From contig JAZSRN010000072.1 of the NCBI GenBank assembly GCA_045538535.1, forward strand, positions 1 to 6,572: a DNA stretch of 6,572 bases. The letters run 5' to 3'. Numbering within the stretch: position 1 is the stretch's first letter; every line of letters starts with the position of its first letter. Positions 1 to 6,125 of the stretch are shown here, piece by piece. The notes under the pieces were generated by a model. The model saw nothing but the letters and a program-made list of their open reading frames with translations. It did no database searches and was not told where the DNA came from. The stretch is from RUG14219 sp045538535 (GTDB lineage: Bacteria > Cyanobacteriota > Vampirovibrionia > Gastranaerophilales > Gastranaerophilaceae). Position numbers and translations under genes: made by a program.

Positions 1-82
1 TAGCAAGGGTTTCGGGCAATTTCAAACTTCCAAATTCCGTCATAAAATCTATGTACAAATAATCTAATCTCATAGTTTTCAT
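1..82 (-). CDS. 5' end of an unrecognised gene, cut by the left window edge
   Basis: Reading leftward from an ATG at 82-80, 27 codons run to the window edge without a stop, giving a peptide that begins MKTMRLDYLYIDF and continues MTEFGSLKLPETLA. No family is recognised from so short a piece. It has no signal peptide or membrane segment. The start is supported by a TATAAT box ending 6 nt upstream (89-94), the same geometry as ribE, folK and smpB in this window. No Shine-Dalgarno precedes it. A second in-frame ATG at 73-71 is possible. The ATG at 90-88 is not a candidate, because its frame stops after three codons. The gene is divergent from ribE. A real gene is likely given promoter plus open frame, but 27 codons alone cannot prove it. 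Confidence 0.5.
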   Translation of the reverse strand, partial: MKTMRLDYLYIDFMTEFGSLKLPETLA

Positions 83-88
83 ATACCC

Positions 89-97
89 ATTATATCA
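89..97 (-). promoter_or_regulatory. Extended -10 promoter for the left-edge gene
   Basis: On the minus strand TGATATAAT (97-89) is a perfect TATAAT with the TG extension. Six bases (GGGTAT) separate it from the ATG at 82-80, so transcription should start at or next to the A of the start codon and give a leaderless mRNA. A -35 is weak: only TTGCGC with a 16-bp spacer. Confidence 0.55.
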
Positions 98-144
98 AAT
101 TTTTTAACTAGCGCAAGATGTTTTACAAAAAATATAAATATTCA

Positions 145-153
145 TGATATACT
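145..153 (+). promoter_or_regulatory. Extended -10 promoter for the ribE-ribBA cluster
   Basis: TGATATACT at 145-153 is an extended -10 (TATACT matches TATAAT at five of six positions). It ends 6 nt before the ribE ATG at 160, so the expected transcription start coincides with the start codon. A TTTACA at 122-127 is a possible -35, but its 20-bp spacer is too long to be ideal. No Shine-Dalgarno lies before the ATG. The gap of 77 bp to the divergent gene leaves no room for an FMN riboswitch. Confidence 0.6.
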
Positions 154-159
154 CACAAT

Positions 160-807
160 ATGTTTACAGGAATTATTGAAGAATTAGGAACAATAAAAAA
201 GTTAAATATTCACAACAAAACATTGGACATCACAGTTGAATGCTCCAAAGTCTTGGAACACACCAAAATCGGAGACAGCATAGCCATAAATGGTTGTTGT
301 CAAACGGTTGTAGATTATACAACTTCAACTTTCAGCGTTAACGTTAGCGAAGAAACCCTTAATATTACGACATTAGGCGAATTAAAACAAGGTGCCGTTG
401 TAAACCTTGAAAGAGCCTTAACTCCAAGCTCAAGACTTGGCGGGCACATAGTTCAAGGGCATATTGACGGTACGGCAATATTCACAAAATCTGAGAAGTA
501 TTCCAATTTTTACAATCTATATTTTAAAGTCGCACCTACTATCAATAGATATATTGTCAAAAAAGGTTCTATTGCCATTGACGGAATAAGTCTAACCGTT
601 GCAGAAATTGAAAACGACACAATCAAAATCGCCGTAATCCCGCATACCTATGCAAATACAAACTTGAAAAACTTAAACATCGGCGATATTGTAAATATTG
701 AAACTGATATTTTAGGTCGATATATTGAAAAATTTTTATCACAGGAAAATAATATTAATACTCAAAAAATAGACGAAAACTTTTTAAAAGAAAATGGGTT
801 TATGTAA
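160..807 (+). CDS. ribE: Riboflavin synthase alpha chain
   Basis: Converts two molecules of 6,7-dimethyl-8-ribityllumazine into riboflavin and 5-amino-6-ribitylaminouracil, the last step of riboflavin synthesis, in the cytoplasm. The 215-residue product has the family's two tandem lumazine-binding barrels. The first starts with the hallmark MFTGIIE (1-7), has GDSIAINGCCQTV (38-50; C47 is at the position of the conserved Cys) and RLGGHIVQGHIDG (92-104). The second has GSIAIDGISLTV (136-147) and PHT (161-163). Q48 replaces the usual Leu of the NGxCLTV motif, a mild oddity. The length is normal, with a roughly 20-residue polar tail after the second barrel. The start is fixed by the N-terminal motif. 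The gene heads a cluster with ribBA, and its stop codon abuts the ribBA ATG. Some nomenclatures call this gene ribC. Confidence 0.96.
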   Translation: MFTGIIEELGTIKKLNIHNKTLDITVECSKVLEHTKIGDSIAINGCCQTVVDYTTSTFSVNVSEETLNITTLGELKQGAVVNLERALTPSSRLGGHIVQGHIDGTAIFTKSEKYSNFYNLYFKVAPTINRYIVKKGSIAIDGISLTVAEIENDTIKIAVIPHTYANTNLKNLNIGDIVNIETDILGRYIEKFLSQENNINTQKIDENFLKENGFM

Positions 808-2016
808 ATGACAAATTTCAAATTTGATAAAATCGAAGATGCATTAGAAGATTTCAAAAACGGCAAACCAATCATTGTTGCGGATGACGAAGACCGAGAA
901 AATGAAGGCGACATAATTTGTTCGGGCCAAATGGTTACCCCTGAAATCATAAAATTTATGGCTAGTGAGGCAAAAGGGCTTATTTGCCTTGCCATATCTC
1001 CGGAAATTGCAGAGAGAATGCAACTTCCACAAATGGTTGAACAAAATAGTGAAGGTATGAAAACAGCCTTTACGGTAAGTATAGATGCATCAGAAAAATA
1101 TGGCGTAACCACAGGGATTTCAGCTTTTGACAGAGCCAAGACAATTGAAGTTTGTCTTGCACCAGATGCACAACCTTCAGATTTACGCCGCCCCGGTCAT
1201 CTTTTTCCTTGCGTAGCGAGACAAGGAGGAGTTCTTACTCGTACCGGTCACACCGAAGCAGTAGTTGATTTGGCAAAGCTTTGCGGACACACTCCTGCCG
1301 GAGCAATGTGTGAAATAATGTCTGAAAACGGCCACATGGCAAAACGTGACGAACTTTTCCAATTCGCACAAAAACATAATTTAAAATTTATTTCAGTTGC
1401 TGATTTAATCTCTTATCGTTTACAATCAGAAAACATTATTTCTCGAGAAGCTGAAGCACATTTACCAACACAGTTCGGTGAATTTGAAATTTACGGTTAT
1501 CTAAACAAAATTACAGGCCAAGAATGCGTTGCATTAGTAAAAAATGACAACTCCGACAAAACGCCTCTCATCAGAGTTCACTCAGAATGCTTGACCGGTG
1601 ATATTTTCCACAGCCTCAAATGTGATTGCAATTATCAACTTCATAGCGCAATGCAAATGATTAACGATTACGGCAAAGGTGCCTTAATATATATGAAAGG
1701 GCACGAAGGCCGAGGAATAGGGCTTATTAACAAAATAAAAGCGTATCATCTTCAAGAATGCGGACAAGACACCGTTGACGCAAATCTTTCACTGGGTTTC
1801 AAAGCTGATTTGAGAGATTATGGCATGGGGGCTCAAGTAATCAGAGACCTTGGTTTTAATAATTTTAATCTGATAACTAATAATCCTAAAAAAATCATCG
1901 GTTTAAAGGGTTACGGCCTCACCGTTAATGATATAATAAAAATTGAACCCCAAATTAACCAATACAATGAACGCTATATGTCCACAAAACGAGACAGAAT
2001 GGAACATATGATTTAA
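808..2016 (+). CDS. ribBA: Bifunctional 3,4-dihydroxy-2-butanone 4-phosphate synthase / GTP cyclohydrolase II
   Basis: The N-terminal half makes 3,4-dihydroxy-2-butanone 4-phosphate from ribulose 5-phosphate. The C-terminal half opens GTP to the pyrimidine precursor, so one protein feeds both branches of riboflavin synthesis. In the RibB domain (about 1-204) the acidic DDEDRENEGD (26-35) binds metal and substrate, followed by GVTTGISAFDRA (99-110) and RTGHTEA (145-151). In the RibA domain (about 208-402) RVHSECLTGD (256-265) with C261, C272 and C274 forms the zinc site. GHEGRGIGL (298-306) and DTVDAN (321-326) follow, then LITNNPKK (355-362). All key residues expected of both activities are present, so both are probably active. 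The length (402) is typical. The ATG follows the ribE stop with no gap (TAAATG), which predicts translational coupling; no clear Shine-Dalgarno is seen. Confidence 0.96.
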   Translation: MTNFKFDKIEDALEDFKNGKPIIVADDEDRENEGDIICSGQMVTPEIIKFMASEAKGLICLAISPEIAERMQLPQMVEQNSEGMKTAFTVSIDASEKYGVTTGISAFDRAKTIEVCLAPDAQPSDLRRPGHLFPCVARQGGVLTRTGHTEAVVDLAKLCGHTPAGAMCEIMSENGHMAKRDELFQFAQKHNLKFISVADLISYRLQSENIISREAEAHLPTQFGEFEIYGYLNKITGQECVALVKNDNSDKTPLIRVHSECLTGDIFHSLKCDCNYQLHSAMQMINDYGKGALIYMKGHEGRGIGLINKIKAYHLQECGQDTVDANLSLGFKADLRDYGMGAQVIRDLGFNNFNLITNNPKKIIGLKGYGLTVNDIIKIEPQINQYNERYMSTKRDRMEHMI

Positions 2017-2020
2017 CACA

Positions 2021-2026
2021 AAAGGA
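2021..2026 (+). promoter_or_regulatory. Shine-Dalgarno for the GNAT gene
   Basis: AAAGGA lies 7 nt before the ATG at 2034, in the 17-nt gap after ribBA. It is a moderate ribosome-binding site and supports this start. No promoter is evident in the gap, so the gene is probably read from the ribE promoter. Confidence 0.5.
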
Positions 2027-2033
2027 AAAATAA

Positions 2034-3023
2034 ATGTCTGAACCTTTATTAGAAGCAAAAGAGCTTGAACAAAAAAATTACAGAATATTTAAACCTTTGT
2101 ACACTGATTTCAAAAACAAGGCATACGCAGAATATAAATTCGAGTTGGAACCGTTGGATTTTGACGATTTTATACAAGCGGTTGAAAAGAACTTAATCAA
2201 CTGTATTGTTCTTTTTGAAGATGAAATTCCGGTTTCATTTTTAGTATACACAACAACTATTTCAGAAGCTATCGAGTTAAACATTATCCACTCCTTAAGC
2301 AACGAAAACCGCGAACAAAGAAATACCGCACTATTAAAATCGTTCCTTGAAAAAACTAAAACCGCACGAACCGAAAAAATTGTTTGCTATCCTATGCTTG
2401 GCAAACAAAAGGATTTTATCACCGAAACTTCAAGCTTTGGCTTCAAATTTATTGGTATTGCAGTTCTTAGGTTTATGATGGAAAATACCAATTCCAAAGA
2501 AATTTTCAAAATGGCTTCCTATAGCGAATTGCCGGATGAATATACTTTAACATTTTGGAAAGATGAATACTTCAATGAGGCAGTCAAAGTTATAAACAAA
2601 TCCTTTGAGAATAGCTGTGATGCACTATTCGACCCTCGATTTAAAACCGAAGAAGGAACAAAAGATATTCTGAACAAAATTACCAAAAATATTTATGCAG
2701 ATTTTTTACCTGAAGCGACAACCGTACTACTTCACAATGACAAACCGGTAGGTTTTTGCTTCATGAATATTACCGGCCGAAAAATCGTAAATATCCCTAT
2801 TGTAGGGCTTTTAGAAGAACATCGTGGCAAAGGTTTTTCAAAACACATGCTAAAACATTCAATGAATCAAATCATTAAATGGCAAGAAACAAACGAAAAA
2901 CCTATTTCGGAAATCAATACAAATACCGAAACCAACAATTTCCAAGCCCTAAAACTATATAGACATCTTGGTTTTAAAGAAGATTACAATTATCCACAAG
3001 CATACTTACCTTGTCAAAAATAA
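2034..3023 (+). CDS. Tandem-type GNAT family N-acetyltransferase
   Basis: The 329-residue product ends in a GNAT domain (about 165-329). Motif A contains the acetyl-CoA pyrophosphate-binding loop RGKGFS (264-269) after the strand IPIVGLLEE. Motif B is seen as INTNTETNNFQALKLYRHLGF (about 294-314), the usual Asn-rich turn followed by LYxxLGF. The first 150 residues look like a second, degenerate GNAT fold: a VLFEDEIPVSFLVY strand pair (59-72), a helix in the motif A region without an RxxGxG/A loop (ENREQRNTALLKSF, 91-104), and SFGFKFIG (134-141). Two-domain GNATs of this kind often use only one domain for catalysis. The substrate cannot be told from sequence. It is soluble, with no signal peptide. 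It follows ribBA by 17 nt and is probably co-transcribed with it, but no link to riboflavin synthesis is known to me. Confidence 0.82.
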   Translation: MSEPLLEAKELEQKNYRIFKPLYTDFKNKAYAEYKFELEPLDFDDFIQAVEKNLINCIVLFEDEIPVSFLVYTTTISEAIELNIIHSLSNENREQRNTALLKSFLEKTKTARTEKIVCYPMLGKQKDFITETSSFGFKFIGIAVLRFMMENTNSKEIFKMASYSELPDEYTLTFWKDEYFNEAVKVINKSFENSCDALFDPRFKTEEGTKDILNKITKNIYADFLPEATTVLLHNDKPVGFCFMNITGRKIVNIPIVGLLEEHRGKGFSKHMLKHSMNQIIKWQETNEKPISEINTNTETNNFQALKLYRHLGFKEDYNYPQAYLPCQK

Positions 3024-3027
3024 CTTC

Positions 3028-3852
3028 TCAATGTCTAAATTTTAATTTCATACCTAATTTTATTAGTTTTGTTTGAACATCAAAAGGAAGTTTTGAAAAC
3101 ACTTCGGCAAATTTTGCATCTCGACCGATTGTGTATGAAGTACGCGAATTTTTCATCGTATCAATTTTCAAAATCAAGTCTACAACTTTTTGCACAGACA
3201 AACCGTTTTGTCCGTTATTTTTAGCATTTTGCACAAGATATTGCATCTGTTTTTGATAATCCTTGGAACAATTTTCTATTTGCGCAGAATTACCTTTTAT
3301 AGATTTATCCCACAAAGGAGTAGCAATCACACCGGGCTTAACCGATATTATTTTTATATTTTTCGAAAATTCCCAACTCATAGAATTAAACAATATATCT
3401 AATGACCTTTTACTTGCGCAGTATGGCGCAACAAAAGGGAATACGCCAAAACTAGCCATCGAACTTATATTGATAATTTTTCCGCCTTCAAGTTTTGCCA
3501 TAAGTTTTTGTGAAAAATCCAAATGAGAAAATGTATTGATATTAAACTGTTTTTGAATTTCAGCAATATCAAGAGTTTCAACCGGTCCGGCAACAACACA
3601 CCCAGCGGCATTAATCAATGTATCAATATTATTACATTTAGAATTTATGAACTCAGCGGCTTTGCTTATACTATCTCTATCCGTCATATCAATATAAAAT
3701 GGAATAACATTTTGGGCAATATCTTTCAAACTTTGAACTTTGGTTTCATCCCTATATCCGGCAAACACCGTATTATTCTTTGCCAACACTTTTAAAATGG
3801 CTTGACCTATACCGGATGTAGCGCCGGTAATTACATAAACTTTCCCTATCAT
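3028..3852 (-). CDS. Short-chain dehydrogenase/reductase (classical SDR)
   Basis: An NAD(P)-dependent oxidoreductase with a Rossmann fold; the substrate is unknown. The 274-residue product shows the classical SDR motifs in order: cofactor loop TGATSGIG (9-16), D58 in an IDMTDRDS segment near the adenine site, NAAG (81-84), N105, and the catalytic S131, Y144 and K148 (YCASK, 144-148), then KPGVIATP (172-179). A basic or aromatic residue after the second strand (AGYRDE, R34) suggests NADPH preference, as an inference. The roughly 75-residue C-terminal extension resembles SDRs acting on lipids or sterol-like compounds, but this is not specific. The start is fixed by an AGGAGG site 4 nt upstream and by its own -10 box. 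The gene runs against the GNAT gene, with 4 bp between the two stop codons. Confidence 0.92.
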   Translation of the reverse strand: MIGKVYVITGATSGIGQAILKVLAKNNTVFAGYRDETKVQSLKDIAQNVIPFYIDMTDRDSISKAAEFINSKCNNIDTLINAAGCVVAGPVETLDIAEIQKQFNINTFSHLDFSQKLMAKLEGGKIINISSMASFGVFPFVAPYCASKRSLDILFNSMSWEFSKNIKIISVKPGVIATPLWDKSIKGNSAQIENCSKDYQKQMQYLVQNAKNNGQNGLSVQKVVDLILKIDTMKNSRTSYTIGRDAKFAEVFSKLPFDVQTKLIKLGMKLKFRH

Positions 3853-3856
3853 AAAA

Positions 3857-3862
3857 CCTCCT
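3857..3862 (-). promoter_or_regulatory. Strong Shine-Dalgarno for the SDR gene
   Basis: AGGAGG on the minus strand, 4 nt before the ATG at 3852-3850. It is the only consensus ribosome-binding site at a gene start in this window, and it belongs to the one first gene that has a 5' leader. Confidence 0.75.
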
Positions 3863-3872
3863 ACACAAACGT

Positions 3873-3881
3873 ATTATATCA
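3873..3881 (-). promoter_or_regulatory. Extended -10 promoter for the SDR gene
   Basis: TGATATAAT (3881-3873, minus) is a perfect extended -10. It ends 20 nt before the ATG, which predicts a leader of roughly 14 nt containing the AGGAGG site. No convincing -35 is present at 16-18 bp. Confidence 0.6.
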
Positions 3882-3935
3882 AAAAAATACAATTACAAAC
3901 TCAAACCTTCAAACAGCTTTAACTCTAACAAACTA

Positions 3936-3964
3936 TTGACAGAAATGCGAAAAATCGCTAAAAT
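3936..3964 (+). promoter_or_regulatory. Sigma70-type promoter for folK
   Basis: TTGACA (3936-3941) is a perfect -35. It is followed by a 17-bp spacer and TAAAAT (3959-3964), five of six matches to the -10 consensus. The -10 ends 6 nt before the folK ATG at 3971, so the transcript should begin at or within a base or two of the start codon. No Shine-Dalgarno is present. This is the best-formed promoter in the window. Confidence 0.75.
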
Positions 3965-3970
3965 TACATT

Positions 3971-4477
3971 ATGGCTATTGTTTACTTAAGTTTAGGCTCA
4001 AATAAAGGTGATAGAATAGGTTACGTTCAACAAGCAACAAGTCTTTTAGGTGCAACCGAAGGAATTACGATTATCAGAACTTCTGCATTCTACGAATCCG
4101 AACCTTGGAATATGGATTCTAAAACTTGGTTTGTTAATGCTGTCGTTGAACTTAAAACAACTCTTTCACCTCAAGATTTGCTTAAAAACTGCCAAAGGAT
4201 TGAAACGCAACTTGGTAGAGTCCGTACCAATACTTCTATTTACGAAGATAGAACCATTGATATTGATATTCTTTTTTATGGCAAAGAAATATTGCATGAA
4301 GAAGAGTTGACAATTCCACACAAATTTGTACATCTAAGAGCCTTTAACCTTGTTCCGATGATGGAATTAAATGCTGATTTTGAGCATCCCGAAATACACA
4401 AATCCATTATTGATATGCACACAGATTTAGAAAACCCCGAAATGGTATTTTTATATGGCACAAGAGTCGATATCTAA
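3971..4477 (+). CDS. folK: 6-hydroxymethyl-7,8-dihydropterin pyrophosphokinase (HPPK)
   Basis: Transfers pyrophosphate from ATP to 6-hydroxymethyl-7,8-dihydropterin, the step before dihydropteroate synthase in folate synthesis. The 168-residue product is of normal length and complete. It has the N-terminal LSLGSNKGDR (6-15), a YESEPW segment (41-46) that shapes the pterin pocket, LGRVR (81-85) and the signature EDRTIDIDILFY (92-103), in which D97 and D99 are the Mg2+ ligands. IPHKFVHLRAFNLVP (115-129) follows. The start is set by the family N-terminus and by the promoter 6 nt upstream. No folB, folP or folE is adjacent, which is common when folate genes are scattered. The last 23 bp overlap the next gene, suggesting one transcript and coupled translation. 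Confidence 0.95.
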   Translation: MAIVYLSLGSNKGDRIGYVQQATSLLGATEGITIIRTSAFYESEPWNMDSKTWFVNAVVELKTTLSPQDLLKNCQRIETQLGRVRTNTSIYEDRTIDIDILFYGKEILHEEELTIPHKFVHLRAFNLVPMMELNADFEHPEIHKSIIDMHTDLENPEMVFLYGTRVDI

Positions 4478-5609
4478 AGTCGCAATTATTGGCGCCGGAC
4501 CTTGTGGTTGCACATGCGCATATTTTTTACAAAACAATTGCGAGGTTACACTATTTGATTTTGGCAAGCCGTTAAGAACACTTCTCCCAACCGGCGGAGG
4601 AAGATGTAATTTTGCCCATGCTGAATTTGATTTTAAAAACTTGGCGACAAATTATCCTCGTGGAGAAAAATTTCTATACTCTATTTTCTCAAAATTTGCA
4701 ACCGCAGAAACTTTGGCCTTGTTCGAAAACTTAGGCATTGAATATTATTTTCAAGATGATGATAGGATTTTCCCAAAATCAAATAGCGCGCAAGATGTTC
4801 GAGACAAATTTTTATCTGCACTAAAAAAGACTGTTTTTAAAAAAGAAAAAGTCTTACGAATTAATCAAAAAGACAAACTGGAAATAGTAACCGATAATAC
4901 CAGTTACAAGTTTGATACCGTAATCGTAACTACCGGGGGCCATAATGGCTACAACATCGCAAAATATCTCGGCCTTAATATCATCGACCCTAAACCGGCT
5001 CTTGTTGGATTAAAAACAAAAGAAAATATCAAAAACTTGGCGGGAATTACACTAAAAAACATTACTGCAACCTTTGACAACAAGCACCTAATTGGAGATA
5101 TTCTATTCACTCATAATGGAGTATCAGGCCCTTTAATATACAAAATTTCATCAATAAAAGCTCGCGCGGATTTCCCATACAAAATATTTTTAAAATGTGC
5201 TGAATTGCAAGATTTCCAATCTGTTTTAAACGCCAACCCACACAAAAACATCTCAAATCTCTTAACGGAATTCATACCCAAAAAATTTGCGTTATACATT
5301 TTGGAACAACTTAGTATTAAAGAAGACTTAAAATGTCACCTTATTAACGGCAATCTAAGGGATTTAATACTTGAGAAATTAAATAATTTTGAATTAACTA
5401 TAATTTCCACAGAAAAAGAAGGCGAAACCGTAACTTGTGGCGGAATAGCACTTGATGAACTAAATCCTAAAACACTGGAAACAAAAAAAATCAAAGGATT
5501 ATATTTTGGAGGCGAAGTCCTTGATATTGACGGATTTTGTGGGGGATTTAATTTGCAAAACTGTTGGTCAAACGCATTTGTAATATCACAAAGTATTTTA
5601 AATCAATAA
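4455..5609 (+). CDS. HI0933/YhiN-family FAD-dependent oxidoreductase
   Basis: A flavoprotein of the HI0933-like/YhiN family (BaiN-related); physiological substrate unknown for most members. The 384-residue product begins with the FAD-binding GAGPCG loop (13-18), in which E. coli-type GxGxxG is kept. Further family motifs follow: TGGGRCNFAH (46-55), DRIFPKSNSAQDV (103-115), TTGGHNG (159-165), ILFTHNGVSGPLI (216-228) and the C-terminal FAD-contacting FGGEVLDIDGFCGGFNLQ (351-368). Length is close to the usual ~400. It is soluble, with no signal peptide. The start chosen lies inside folK (23-bp overlap), because the Rossmann loop follows at the expected distance. The gene is probably co-transcribed with folK. 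Its stop overlaps the smpB stop region tail to tail by 7 bp. Confidence 0.92.
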   Translation: MAQESISKVAIIGAGPCGCTCAYFLQNNCEVTLFDFGKPLRTLLPTGGGRCNFAHAEFDFKNLATNYPRGEKFLYSIFSKFATAETLALFENLGIEYYFQDDDRIFPKSNSAQDVRDKFLSALKKTVFKKEKVLRINQKDKLEIVTDNTSYKFDTVIVTTGGHNGYNIAKYLGLNIIDPKPALVGLKTKENIKNLAGITLKNITATFDNKHLIGDILFTHNGVSGPLIYKISSIKARADFPYKIFLKCAELQDFQSVLNANPHKNISNLLTEFIPKKFALYILEQLSIKEDLKCHLINGNLRDLILEKLNNFELTIISTEKEGETVTCGGIALDELNPKTLETKKIKGLYFGGEVLDIDGFCGGFNLQNCWSNAFVISQSILNQ

Positions 5610-6055
5610 CGAACTTTTGACGCTCTATCCATTTCACGCTTTTGGTCTTTTTTTGCAATATCATCGCGTTTGTCATGAAGTTTTTTACCTTTAGCAAGCC
5701 CAATTTCCAACTTTGCATAACCATTTGTAAAAAACATTTCTAACGGCACAATAGTATAATTTTCTTTTTTAACTTTATCAAGAATTTTAATTATTTCTTT
5801 TTTATTCAAAAGCAATTTACGGGTGCGCTCTGCCTCGTGATTATAACGATTGCCTTGCTCATAAGGTGAAATATGACACTTATACAAAAACATTTCTCCA
5901 CCCTCAACTTTGCAAAAGCTATCTTTGAGTTGAATTGCACCCTTACGAATAGATTTTATTTCAGTACCCGTCAATACAATTCCGGCAACATACTTGTCAA
6001 AAATCGTAAAATCGTGAAAAGCTTTTCTATTGTTCGCAATCAATTTTCTGTTCAT
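5603..6055 (-). CDS. smpB: SsrA-binding protein SmpB
   Basis: Binds tmRNA (ssrA) and delivers it to stalled ribosomes for trans-translation. The 150-residue product is complete. It contains ANNRKAFHDF (7-16), GIVLTGTEIKSIR (25-37), HISPYEQGN (61-69) and AKGKKLHDKR (121-130), followed by a basic C-terminal tail (DDIAKKDQKREMDRASK) that enters the mRNA channel. The ATG at 6055-6053 is preferred over an in-frame TTG ten codons upstream at 6085. The family N-terminus starts here, the TTG would lie inside the terminator hairpin, and a -10 box ends 6 nt before the ATG. The first residues NRKLIANNRK match the usual SmpB beginning. The tmRNA gene is not in the window. Confidence 0.96.
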   Translation of the reverse strand: MNRKLIANNRKAFHDFTIFDKYVAGIVLTGTEIKSIRKGAIQLKDSFCKVEGGEMFLYKCHISPYEQGNRYNHEAERTRKLLLNKKEIIKILDKVKKENYTIVPLEMFFTNGYAKLEIGLAKGKKLHDKRDDIAKKDQKREMDRASKVRY

Positions 6056-6061
6056 AGAAAA

Positions 6062-6070
6062 ATAATAACA
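6062..6070 (-). promoter_or_regulatory. Extended -10 promoter for smpB
   Basis: TGTTATTAT (6070-6062, minus) is TATTAT, five of six matches, with a TG extension. It ends 6 nt before the smpB ATG at 6055, predicting a leaderless transcript. It starts directly after the T-tract of the upstream terminator. No -35 at standard spacing is seen. Confidence 0.5.
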
Positions 6071-6099
6071 TAAAAATACCTCCAATGCGCGTGGAGGTA
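6071..6099 (-). terminator. Rho-independent terminator of the right-edge gene
   Basis: On the minus strand TACCTCCA (6099-6092) pairs perfectly with TGGAGGTA (6084-6077) over 8 bp around a 7-nt loop. TTTTT (6076-6072) follows directly. It lies 27 bp past the stop codon of the gene at 6126, in the right orientation to end it before smpB. The other strand lacks a clean T-tract. Confidence 0.8.
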
Positions 6100-6125
6100 A
6101 AATTTTATGTGATAAAAACTATACA

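Noticed and set aside
83..159. FMN riboswitch before ribE
   Set aside because: The gap is only 77 bp, has no conserved RFN segments, and holds two divergent -10 boxes that leave no leader.
762..1139. Open antisense frame of 125 codons across the ribE/ribBA junction
   Set aside because: It lies opposite strongly conserved ribBA motifs, has no promoter or SD, and shows no family resemblance.
3190..3795. Plus-strand open frames opposite the SDR gene
   Set aside because: The minus strand carries all SDR motifs over the whole length; the plus frames are shadows of it.
3853..3970. Regulatory RNA or riboswitch between the SDR gene and folK
   Set aside because: The 118 bp are accounted for by two divergent promoters and an SD; no stable hairpin or known motif was seen.
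5603..6085. smpB starting at TTG 6085 with ten extra residues
   Set aside because: The added residues (hydrophobic, EVFLCYYFS) do not match SmpB, the TTG falls in the terminator hairpin, and the ATG at 6055 has the family N-terminus and a -10 box at the usual distance.
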